A stretch of DNA of 30,752 nucleotides. It comes from Porphyromonadaceae bacterium UBA7042. Lineage in GTDB: Bacteria; Bacteroidota; Bacteroidia; Bacteroidales; Muribaculaceae. A program made the position numbers and the translations under genes. Positions 8,452-16,390 of the stretch are shown piece after piece (position 1 is the first letter of the stretch; every line of letters begins with the position of its first letter). Below the pieces are notes generated by a model that was not told the origin of the DNA, did not search any database, and worked only from the letters and a program-made list of their open reading frames with translations. The stretch is from NCBI GenBank assembly GCA_002494015.1, contig DLAR01000073.1, forward strand, positions 10,890 through 41,641, in the 5' to 3' direction.

Positions 8452-10869
8452 TCACTCTTGGCTTTTCACAACGCAAGTGGTCGTGCCGAGCCGCTCGCCC
8501 GAGACTTGGACTGTAATCGGACCGGGAGTTGCCGACGGCTCGACGATTATTATCATGCGGCCGTTGAACGTTTTCATGTAGTTGGAGGAAAACGATGTCA
8601 GGTCGGTGGCATCTCCGTTGCACAGCGCTTTCAGCTCGCCACCCTTCACCTTGACAAAGAGAAGTGACGCGGCGCGGGGACACAGGTTTCCTTCCGAGTC
8701 GGTGACGCGCGCCTCGATGAATGCCAAGTCTTTTCCGTCGGCCTTGACGGTCGTCTGTTCAGGAAGGAGTTCGATGCGTGCCGGGGTGCCCGCGGTGCGG
8801 ATTACGCGCTCGTCGGCAATGTTGCCGTTCTCGTCGCGGGCGACAACCTTTATCTCGCCCGGCTGATAGACGACATCGTCCCAGCGCATGCGGTAGAGCA
8901 GAAACTTGTCATCGGGATTCTTGCGGCGTGTGCCTTTGCTCTCGCCGTTGACAATCAGCTCGACCTCGGGCCATGTCGTGTAGCACTGCACCGGCACCTG
9001 CTGCCCGATGCGGTCGGGCCAGTTCCAGTGGGGCATGACATGCAGCACCGGCCCGTCGCCCCAGTGGCTCTGATAGAGATAATAGCGGTCTTTGGGGAAT
9101 CCGGCGAGGTCGACGATGCCGAAGTAGGAGCTGCGCGACGGCGCGCCCTCGCCGTAGGGGGCGGGTTCGCCGAGGTAGTCAAAGCCGGTCCACACAAATT
9201 CGCCGAGGCAGAACGAGTTTTCCTCCTGACGCTGAAACTCGGTATCGGGCGCGCTGCCCCACGGCACATATTCCATGTCGTAGCTCGATGTCTGGTAATC
9301 CTCGTGCCACGGATTCCAGTTGTCATATACCGGGAAATGGTAGCATCCGCGCGAGCTGACCGCCGAGGATGTCTCACTGCCGTAGATGACATATTCGGGA
9401 TGAGCCTCGTGGCGCGACGCATAGTCGTTGGGCTTGTAGTTGAACCCGACGAGGTCGACAGCGTCGGCCAGTCCGTTGGCCATCGCGCCGTCATGGTGGT
9501 TGAACGCGGCTGTCACGGGGCGCGACGGGTCGGTGCGGCGGGCGATTCCGGCGAGAAATCGTGCGGTCTCGCCTCCGTCGGGCATATTCTGCTCGCGCAC
9601 TTCGTTGCCGATGCTCCACATTATTATGGAGGGATGGTTGCGGTCGCGCATGATGATGTCGGTCAGGTCGCGCTCGGCCCACCGGTCAAAAATCGAGCTG
9701 TAACCGTTGACGCACTTGGGTTCGCGCCACTCGTCAAAGGCTTCGAGCTGCACCATCAGTCCGAGCGAGTCACACAGCTCAAGGAGTTCGAGCGAGGGCG
9801 GGTTGTGGGCGGTGCGCACGGCGTTGGCGCCCATCGTTTTCATCATCACGAGCTGCCGCCGGGTCGCGGTGCGGTTGACAGCCGCCCCGAGCGGGCCGAG
9901 GTCGTGGTGGAGGCACACACCCTTTATCTTGGTCGGCTCCCCGTTGAGGAAAAAGCCGAGGTTGTTGTCAAATTTTATTGTGCGGATGCCGGTTACGGTC
10001 GTTACCGAGTCCACAAGTTCCGCGCCACGGTAAACGCGGGTCACGACGCTGTAGAGCGAGGGGGTAGCCGGGGACCACAGGCGGGGGTCGCGCACCTTGC
10101 ATGATGCCGCCACGTCGCCGCTGCGGGTGATTTTTTTCTTGGCCGACGCAACGCGGTTGCCGTCGGGGTCAAGGATGTCGTGGGTCACGGTGAGCGTTGC
10201 GTTGTCGGGCGAGTCAACGGTCGTGACGATGCTGACCGTGGCCTCGCGCTGTGTCACGCGTGGTGTCGTTACCGCGATTCCCCACGGGGCGATGCGTGTC
10301 GTCCCGGTGGTTACGAGTCTGACAGGGCGGTATATGCCCGCTCCGGTGTAGAACCTTGACATTTCGGGAGGGTTTTCGGCGCGCACCTCGACGAGGTTGT
10401 CGCCGCCGAAGCTGACAAAGGGGGTTATGTCGACGTTGAACGACACATAACCGTAGGGGCGTTCCCCGGCAAGCTGTCCGTTGACATAGACACGGGCGTT
10501 GCTCATCACGCCGTCAAATTCAAGAACGACACGGTTTCCCTTGTCGGCTGCCGGGATGTTGATGTTGCGGCGATACCACCCGATTCCGGTCGAGGGGAGT
10601 GCGCCTGTGCGGCCTGTGCGCAGACGGGCCTCGGTCTCGCCGTCCTCGATTACTTTTACAAACTGCTGGTCCTCGTTGAGGTCAAACGGTCCTGCGACGG
10701 CCCAGTCGTGGGGAACTGTCACGCGCTGCCATTGCAGCGAGGCAGCCTCGGGGCGGTTGTCTCCCTTGATGAAAAACCAGTCCCCGTCAAGGTGCCGGAC
10801 TTGGCGACCGGCACCCTGACAGAGCAGACTGGAAATTGCTAAAAGCGTGGCTATTAGAGGTCTGTTCAA
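8452..10869 (-). CDS. GH2 beta-galactosidase-type enzyme with DUF4982 and Ig-like tail, secreted
   Basis: The product is 805 aa: a signal peptide (about 1-20), a jelly-roll sugar-binding domain (about 25-190, with GIGWYRRNINIP), an immunoglobulin-like domain (about 195-295), a TIM barrel (about 300-600), then a DUF4982-like module (about 630-690) and a further Ig-like domain to the end. Catalytic residues are Glu423 in MWSIGNEVRE (acid/base) and Glu499 in YVIYGSETSS (nucleophile). The DUF4982 architecture is typical of Bacteroidota GH2 exo-enzymes, most often beta-galactosidases, but beta-glucuronidase and other activities occur on similar scaffolds. It lies between GH3 (70 bp upstream, a gap holding a 24-bp palindrome) and GH38 (22 bp downstream). 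The Cys in the signal peptide (SSLLCQG) is not in a lipobox, so a soluble periplasmic enzyme is likely. Confidence 0.93.
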   Translation of the reverse strand: MNRPLIATLLAISSLLCQGAGRQVRHLDGDWFFIKGDNRPEAASLQWQRVTVPHDWAVAGPFDLNEDQQFVKVIEDGETEARLRTGRTGALPSTGIGWYRRNINIPAADKGNRVVLEFDGVMSNARVYVNGQLAGERPYGYVSFNVDITPFVSFGGDNLVEVRAENPPEMSRFYTGAGIYRPVRLVTTGTTRIAPWGIAVTTPRVTQREATVSIVTTVDSPDNATLTVTHDILDPDGNRVASAKKKITRSGDVAASCKVRDPRLWSPATPSLYSVVTRVYRGAELVDSVTTVTGIRTIKFDNNLGFFLNGEPTKIKGVCLHHDLGPLGAAVNRTATRRQLVMMKTMGANAVRTAHNPPSLELLELCDSLGLMVQLEAFDEWREPKCVNGYSSIFDRWAERDLTDIIMRDRNHPSIIMWSIGNEVREQNMPDGGETARFLAGIARRTDPSRPVTAAFNHHDGAMANGLADAVDLVGFNYKPNDYASRHEAHPEYVIYGSETSSAVSSRGCYHFPVYDNWNPWHEDYQTSSYDMEYVPWGSAPDTEFQRQEENSFCLGEFVWTGFDYLGEPAPYGEGAPSRSSYFGIVDLAGFPKDRYYLYQSHWGDGPVLHVMPHWNWPDRIGQQVPVQCYTTWPEVELIVNGESKGTRRKNPDDKFLLYRMRWDDVVYQPGEIKVVARDENGNIADERVIRTAGTPARIELLPEQTTVKADGKDLAFIEARVTDSEGNLCPRAASLLFVKVKGGELKALCNGDATDLTSFSSNYMKTFNGRMIIIVEPSATPGPITVQVSGERLGTTTCVVKSQE

Positions 10870-10898
10870 CTTTTCAGATGTTTAAGATTTATTTCGCT

Positions 10899-10922
10899 GC
10901 GGGTGCGATATATCGCGCCCGC
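10899..10922. repeat. 24-bp palindrome in the GH3-GH2 intergenic gap
   Basis: The segment is self-complementary across all 24 positions except one wobble pair (centre GCGATATATCGC). It lies between the GH3 stop (10940) and the GH2 start (10869), so it is transcribed in the leader of GH2. A related copy, inverted relative to this one, lies at 358-386. It has no T-run and is not a classical terminator. Confidence 0.7.
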
Positions 10923-10939
10923 TACAGGCATTTCACTTT

Positions 10940-13507
10940 TCACTTCAACTGGAAATCCTCGGTGAGGCGTATGTCGCTTGACGAGGCGCCGACCATGATG
11001 TTGTAGCTGCCCTTGGGGGTTACAAAGCGGCCGAATTCCTCGTTCCAGTAGCGGAGGTCTTTCTTGGGGATGTCGATTGACACCTCGGTCGACTTTCCAC
11101 GGGGAATGCTGACACGCTGAAATCCGTGGAGCTGCTTGATGGGCATCTGCACTCCTGTCTCGGGGTAGGTCACATAGACCTGAGCCACCTCGTCGCCGTC
11201 GCGCTTGCCGGTGTTGCTGACGGTGAAGGCCACGTTGACGGTGTCGCCGTTGTCGGTCACCTTGAGGTTGCGGTAGTTGAACTTGGTGTAGCTCAACCCG
11301 TAGCCAAACTCATAGAGCGGGTCGCCGGTGAAGTGCTGGTAGGTGCGGTTGTTGACGCTGTAATCGTCAAACGCGGGGAGCTCGTCGAGCGAGTTGTAGA
11401 AAGTCAGCGGGAGACGGCCTGCGGGGTTGTAGTCGCCAAAGAGGACTTCGGCCACGGCGTTGCCGCCCTGCTCGCCGGGATACCACGCGTCGACGATGGC
11501 GGGGATGTTCTCGTCGATCCAGTTGATGGCGAGCGAGCTGCCTGCGACAAGGACAACCACGGTGCGGGGGTTGATTTTGTAGATTTCGCGGATAAACTCC
11601 TGCTGGTCGGCGGGAAGTTCGAGGGTGTAGCGGTCCTGACCCTCTCGCTCGATTGACTTGTCGATGCCGAGGACGGCGACAGTCACGTCACACTCGGCAG
11701 CGGCTTTCCCGGCCTCGCCGTAAAGCTCGATGCGGTCGCGGGTGTCAAGGTCGGGAGCCTCCCAGTAGAGGCGGCCGAAACAGTCGCCGCCGCCGTCAAA
11801 GTATTCCACCACGAGGTCGTAGCTTTTTCCGGCTTCGAGGTCGACGATGACTTTTTCGTCGCTTGCTGGGTGGCTTGTCCAAGCGTCGATGAGTTTCTTG
11901 CCGTCGAGGTAGACGCGGCATCCGTCATCGGAGCGCATGGTCAGGGTGTAACGGCCGGTCACAGTGGGGACGAGGGGTCCGCTCCAGCGGGCCGACATGG
12001 GGCCGACGGGGAGGAAGGGGTCCGGCGGACGGTTGACGGGGTCATAGTAAAGTTCTTCCTCGGTGCGCACGGCGGGTGTGCCCTGCAGGTCGGGGTTGTT
12101 GAAATATTCAGCTTTCAGTCCTCGGGGGAAGAAACTCTTGTTGATGGGTTCGTAGCCGGTCGAGCTTGACACCCACGGTGCATGGACGATTTTCACATCG
12201 CTGCCCACGCGGCTGCGGATTCCCTCAAGAACGGTCACGGGGGGATTGACGGGAGTGCCGCTGTAGTCGCCAAACTCACAGCGGTCAGCATTGAGGCCCA
12301 CCACGGCTATCGACCTGATTTTCTTAGGGTTCAGGGGGAGGAATTTTTTCTCGTTTTTGAGCAGCACGATACTCTGGCGCGCTGTCTCAAGTGCGAGGTC
12401 CTGATGCTCCTTGCAGCCCACCTTCTCGGGACTGATGAAGTTGTAGGGGTTCTGCTTCGGGTCGTCGAAAAGGCCCAAGAGCATGCGTCCGCGCAGGATG
12501 TGGTAGGCGGCTGAGTCAATCTCGGCATCGGTCACGCGGTAGTGGCGGTAGGCATCGAGGAGTGGTTCGCAGTAAACGTCGTGGGCGCACTCGATATCCA
12601 TTCCGGCCTTCATCATGAGGACGGCGGCTGTCTCGTTGTCGCGGACAAACTTGTGCTGAGTCACCATCCACGCGGGCGCGCTACAGTCAGAGACGACATA
12701 TCCTTGGAAACCCCAGTCGTTGCGCAACACTTTCTGGATGAGGTAGTTGTTGACCACGCAGGGAACACCGTTGACGGCGTTGTAGGCGGTCATGATTGAC
12801 TGAGCCTTTCCGTCGACGATACATTTTTCAAAGGCGGGGAAATAAAACTCGCGCAGGTCACGCTCGCTGATGACGGCGTTGCAGCTCGCGCGGTTGTGTT
12901 CCTCGTTGTTGGCGGCGAAGTGTTTGGGACAAGCGGTCGCTTTCAGGTATCTGGGGTGGTCGCCCTGAATACCTTTGACAAACGCCACTCCGATTTCGCC
13001 GGTGAGGAACGGGTCCTCGCCGTAGGTTTCGGGTGTGCGTCCCCAGCGTGGGTCGCGTGCCATGTTTACAGTGGGTGACCAGAACGACAGCAGGTCGCTC
13101 GACCCCTGAGTCTGTTTCTTTCCGTGTTCAAGCTCGTTCCACTTTCCGCGCGCCTCGTCGCTGATGGCGGTGGCCACGTTGTTGATCAGGGCCGGGTTCC
13201 AAGTTGCCGCCATGCCGATGGCCTGAGGGAACACGGTGAACTTTCCGGGGCGCACGACACCGTGCAGAGCCTCGTTGCCGTGGTAATATTTGTCGATTCC
13301 GAGTCGCGGGATGGCCGGTGCGTTGTGGGTCATGAGCGATATTTTCTCCTCGACGGTCATCCGGGAGAGGAGGTCCATGATGCGGTCATGCATGGGGGCG
13401 GTCATGTCCTCGTAAAGCTCGTGGCAACACTGGGCGCCGAGAGGGTTTCCTGCCGAGAGCGTCATGGCAAGCAGCGCGCCGGCGAGTATTTTCTTCGAGA
13501 ATGTCAT
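10940..13507 (-). CDS. GH3 beta-glycosidase (beta-glucosidase type) with PA14 insertion, secreted
   Basis: The product is 855 aa: a signal peptide (about 1-25), the GH3 N-terminal TIM barrel (about 40-350), the first part of the alpha/beta sandwich (about 375-455), a PA14 domain inserted in it (about 460-600, AEYFNNPDLQG to RLYWEAP), the rest of the sandwich (about 605-740) and an Fn3-like C-terminal domain (about 760-855). The nucleophile is Asp274 in GYVVSDCSAP. The acid/base should be one of the Glu residues in GIDKSIEREGQDR (about 620-622). KHFAANNEEHNR and MTAYNAVNGVPC are further GH3 signatures. The PA14 insertion is known from beta-glucosidases, where it shapes the active-site entrance and chain-length preference. 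It follows the GH30 pair by only 2 bp, so it is probably translationally linked with them. GH30 plus GH3 is the enzyme pair known from beta-1,6-glucan loci. A beta-xylosidase activity is the main alternative. Confidence 0.94.
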   Translation of the reverse strand: MTFSKKILAGALLAMTLSAGNPLGAQCCHELYEDMTAPMHDRIMDLLSRMTVEEKISLMTHNAPAIPRLGIDKYYHGNEALHGVVRPGKFTVFPQAIGMAATWNPALINNVATAISDEARGKWNELEHGKKQTQGSSDLLSFWSPTVNMARDPRWGRTPETYGEDPFLTGEIGVAFVKGIQGDHPRYLKATACPKHFAANNEEHNRASCNAVISERDLREFYFPAFEKCIVDGKAQSIMTAYNAVNGVPCVVNNYLIQKVLRNDWGFQGYVVSDCSAPAWMVTQHKFVRDNETAAVLMMKAGMDIECAHDVYCEPLLDAYRHYRVTDAEIDSAAYHILRGRMLLGLFDDPKQNPYNFISPEKVGCKEHQDLALETARQSIVLLKNEKKFLPLNPKKIRSIAVVGLNADRCEFGDYSGTPVNPPVTVLEGIRSRVGSDVKIVHAPWVSSSTGYEPINKSFFPRGLKAEYFNNPDLQGTPAVRTEEELYYDPVNRPPDPFLPVGPMSARWSGPLVPTVTGRYTLTMRSDDGCRVYLDGKKLIDAWTSHPASDEKVIVDLEAGKSYDLVVEYFDGGGDCFGRLYWEAPDLDTRDRIELYGEAGKAAAECDVTVAVLGIDKSIEREGQDRYTLELPADQQEFIREIYKINPRTVVVLVAGSSLAINWIDENIPAIVDAWYPGEQGGNAVAEVLFGDYNPAGRLPLTFYNSLDELPAFDDYSVNNRTYQHFTGDPLYEFGYGLSYTKFNYRNLKVTDNGDTVNVAFTVSNTGKRDGDEVAQVYVTYPETGVQMPIKQLHGFQRVSIPRGKSTEVSIDIPKKDLRYWNEEFGRFVTPKGSYNIMVGASSSDIRLTEDFQLK

Positions 13508-13509
13508 TG

Positions 13510-14928
13510 TCAGATATTAAAAGTGTTGAATGATTTAGGTTTCAGGGTGATGTTGAGGTAGCGGTCGTCGACCTTGAGGGCGATTTTCTTGGCCTCGTTG
13601 TCGCGGTTGACAATCATGACGGCGCGGGAACCGTCGGGGTTTACGAATGCCAGCAGGTCGTCACCCTCGGTCAGGAGGCGGTGTGCGCCGGGGTTGACAT
13701 ACCGGCAGAGGTGTTTCATCAGGTAGAATTCGGGGTTGTACCTGACGGTCTTTTCTTCCTTGTTGACCGAGATGAGCGCGTTCTGTTTCCACCCCCACGG
13801 ACTTATTCCCTCGTGGTCGAGCACCATGTTCCAGTAGATGAAGGTGCGGGAGCCGTTGGTCAGGTAGTGTCGCATCTGCCACCAAGTGTGCTCGGCGGCG
13901 GCCCAGTCGTTGGAGCCGTTGCCACACTCGGCCTCGGTGTGCATCACCTTTATCGAGGGGTACTCGACGTTGATATAGGGGATTGCACCCTTGCCGTCCC
14001 ATTGGAATCCGGCCCCCTTTATATACTTGGCAGTCGGCGCGTAGTCAAGGGCGGTGCGGGTATAGGCGGGATTGTCGCGGTTGATGGTTCCGAAGAAGAT
14101 TTCGGTGTCGATGCCTTCTTCTTCAAACTTGGGGCCGAGGAAATGGCCGATGAAGTAGGCGAGGTCTTCGGGTCGCCACACGCAGGAGGGGAAAATGTGG
14201 TTGGAGCAAGGCTCGTTCTGCACGTTCACGGCCTCGATGCGGATGCCCTCTTTCTCATAGGCTTTCACAAACTTGGCAAAATACAGCGCGTAGGCTTTGA
14301 GATAGCCGTTCTGCATCTTGAAACCGGTGGTGGGGAGTTCGAGCTCGCGTTCCTTGGGGAGTCCGTTGTGGTTGTTCTCGCTCCGGTCCCATCCGCTGGC
14401 ATAGTGGTTGTTGGTCTTCATCCATGCCGGGGGGCTCCACGGGGATGCCCATATTTTCAGACCGGGGTGAACCTTCATGGCTTCCTTGATGTAGCGCATC
14501 AGGATGTGGCGGTCGCGTGCGATGCTGAAATTTACCATCTCGAAGTCGTCGGCCACGTCGTTGAGCGAGTAAAAGCTCATCCCGTAGTCGCTTGCGCCGA
14601 TAGGCATGCGGCAGTAGGTGTAATTGGACTCGGTGGGAGAGAAAAGGTCGTTGATGACGCGGTCGCGGTCGGCGGCATCGAGGGCGCAAAGCGCGTCCCA
14701 GCCGATTTCGTTGAAAGTTCCGCCGAGACCTTCGATTTCCTGCGCGCGGTCAGCAGAGACGGTCAGAATCCCAGCACCGTCGGCGGGTGTGGCCGACCAC
14801 GACGGGGATTTTTCACCGACCCAGTAGTTGTTTTCTACCGAAGATTTCCATTCAACCTTAGAGGCGGCTGAAGTGAGTGCCGGGACGGCCAGCAGTGAGG
14901 CCGCGATGATGATGTCGGTCAGTTTCAT
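13510..14928 (-). CDS. GH30 beta-glycosidase (beta-1,6-glucanase/glucosylceramidase-like), copy 2
   Basis: The product is 472 aa: a signal peptide (about 1-21, ALTSAAS), a TIM barrel (about 60-400) and the small beta-sandwich typical of GH30 (the ends of the chain). The retaining Glu pair is visible: Glu239 in NVQNEPCSN (acid/base) and Glu332 in MHTEAECGNG (nucleophile). Other family landmarks are IWASPWSPPAWMKTN and the YWNMVLDHEGISPWGW strand. The subfamily is not certain; the sequence resembles the group holding glucosylceramidase-like and endo-beta-1,6-glucanase enzymes more than the xylanase subfamilies. The gene overlaps the upstream GH30 by 4 bp in an ATGA arrangement (14925-14928), implying translational coupling, and GH3 starts 2 bp after its stop. 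It is roughly half identical to the upstream GH30, so the pair is an old tandem duplication. Confidence 0.92.
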   Translation of the reverse strand: MKLTDIIIAASLLAVPALTSAASKVEWKSSVENNYWVGEKSPSWSATPADGAGILTVSADRAQEIEGLGGTFNEIGWDALCALDAADRDRVINDLFSPTESNYTYCRMPIGASDYGMSFYSLNDVADDFEMVNFSIARDRHILMRYIKEAMKVHPGLKIWASPWSPPAWMKTNNHYASGWDRSENNHNGLPKERELELPTTGFKMQNGYLKAYALYFAKFVKAYEKEGIRIEAVNVQNEPCSNHIFPSCVWRPEDLAYFIGHFLGPKFEEEGIDTEIFFGTINRDNPAYTRTALDYAPTAKYIKGAGFQWDGKGAIPYINVEYPSIKVMHTEAECGNGSNDWAAAEHTWWQMRHYLTNGSRTFIYWNMVLDHEGISPWGWKQNALISVNKEEKTVRYNPEFYLMKHLCRYVNPGAHRLLTEGDDLLAFVNPDGSRAVMIVNRDNEAKKIALKVDDRYLNITLKPKSFNTFNI

Positions 14929-16340
14929 GGTTGAAAAGTCAGTGTATTGAATGATTTTGGTTTCATTGTGAAGGAAAGGACCTTGTCGTTGATTCCGACG
15001 GTCATCTCCTTGGGCGAGTCTTGGCGGTTGGCGACGAAAATGACTGTTTCTCCGTCGGGGTTGACGAATGCCATCATGTCATCGTCGTTGCCCATAGTCT
15101 TGACTTTGGCCGCGCCGGGTTTCACATAGTGGCTCAGGTGGCGGATGAGGTAAAACTCGGGGGTGTAGTTGATTTTCTTGGTGGATGAATCGATTACCAC
15201 CATCGCGTTCTGATTCCAACCCCATGTGCTTGTGCCCTTGTCGGCCAGCACGGCGTTCCAGTACATGTAGGAGCTGACACCGGCGTTTAAGTAGGTCTTC
15301 AGCAGGTCGTAGGTGTGCTCGGCGGCGGCCCAGTCAAAAGTTCCTCCGCCACACTCGTTCTCGGTCTGCATCAGCTTAATGCCGGGGTAGGATTCGGAGA
15401 TTTTCCGGGCGATGTTTTTCCCCTCCCACTGGAGTCCGATTCCCTTTATGTACTTGCGGGCTTCGGGGTCGTTCATCACGAGGTCGATATCCTCGATGTT
15501 GCCGCAGTTGATGGTTCCGAGCCACAGTTCCACGCCGGGATGGTCGGCGGCAAATCGCGGGCCGAGGTGTGATGCCATGAAGTTGCGCATAGCCTCGGGA
15601 GTCCACAGGCATGTGGGCCACTGGTTGCGGGTGTAAGGCTCGTTCTGGAACTGAATCATCTCCACGTCGATGCCTTCGTTTTTATAGGCTGTGACAAACT
15701 TGGAGAGGTACAGGGCGTAAGCGTCGAGATAGCGCTTGTCCTGAATGAAGTGGTCGCCTTGCAGCACTTGGTTTTCCTTGTCGAGGTCGTTGTGGTCGCC
15801 GCTCTGGGTGGCATAGTGGCGGTTGGTCTTCATCCATGTGGGGGGACTCCACGGCGATGCCCACAGCCGCATCGACGGGTTGATTTTCTTTACTTCCTTG
15901 ATATAGGGGATGTGGGCGGCATAATCGCGCTCGATGCTGAAATCGTTCATCTCGAAATCGCCGTCGGTCTCGTTAAAGCTGTACCAGTTGCGGGAATAGT
16001 CGTTGGCGCCGACTGTGAGGCGGCAATAACTGAAGCTGACACCCTTTCCGGGTGCGAAAAGCTCGTTCATCAGCTTGGCGCGTTCCTTGGCGGGGAGTAG
16101 GTTGAGCGCGTCCCATCCGAGCTCGTTGAGACATGTCCCGAACCCTTCCATAGTCTGTTGCCTGTAGGTGGTGACGTTGACTTCGTTGACTTTGTCGGGG
16201 TCAAAAGCTGATATTTTCACCCCTTTTTCCTCGTGCCAGCGGTCAGCGTCGGTGGTCGACACCCATGTTGTCTTTGCGGCATCGGCAGTCCCTGCGCCAC
16301 ACAGCGCCAGCACGGTCAATATACTTGCACACTTATTCAT
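14925..16340 (-). CDS. GH30 beta-glycosidase (beta-1,6-glucanase/glucosylceramidase-like), copy 1
   Basis: The product is 471 aa from the ATG at 16340. A longer frame to 16466 adds 42 Arg-rich residues and overlaps the GH92 coding end, while 16340 gives a clean signal peptide (MNKCASILTVLALCGAGTADA), so 16340 is chosen. The TIM barrel carries Glu234 in IQFQNEPYTRN (acid/base) and Glu327 in MQTENECGGG (nucleophile), with the shared LWASPWSPPTWMKTN motif. The Cys in the signal peptide (ALCGAG) is not a lipobox, so the enzyme is probably soluble in the periplasm. It follows GH92 by 50 bp and overlaps the second GH30 by 4 bp. Differences between the copies cluster after the acid/base loop and in the 175-205 loop, so they may differ in chain length or branch preference. 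Exact activity is inferred from the family only. Confidence 0.92.
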   Translation of the reverse strand: MNKCASILTVLALCGAGTADAAKTTWVSTTDADRWHEEKGVKISAFDPDKVNEVNVTTYRQQTMEGFGTCLNELGWDALNLLPAKERAKLMNELFAPGKGVSFSYCRLTVGANDYSRNWYSFNETDGDFEMNDFSIERDYAAHIPYIKEVKKINPSMRLWASPWSPPTWMKTNRHYATQSGDHNDLDKENQVLQGDHFIQDKRYLDAYALYLSKFVTAYKNEGIDVEMIQFQNEPYTRNQWPTCLWTPEAMRNFMASHLGPRFAADHPGVELWLGTINCGNIEDIDLVMNDPEARKYIKGIGLQWEGKNIARKISESYPGIKLMQTENECGGGTFDWAAAEHTYDLLKTYLNAGVSSYMYWNAVLADKGTSTWGWNQNAMVVIDSSTKKINYTPEFYLIRHLSHYVKPGAAKVKTMGNDDDMMAFVNPDGETVIFVANRQDSPKEMTVGINDKVLSFTMKPKSFNTLTFQP

Positions 16341-16390
16341 GCTTTTTAATCTGAAAATCGGTATTTTTTTATTTGAAAATTTGCTATCTG

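Noticed and set aside
9028..10104. Plus-strand open frame of 358 codons
   Set aside because: It is antisense to the GH2 TIM barrel and has no recognisable protein features.
13681..14871. Long plus-strand open frame of 396 codons
   Set aside because: It lies antisense inside the GH30 gene, whose motifs and signal peptide are clear; GC-rich codon use leaves the opposite strand open.
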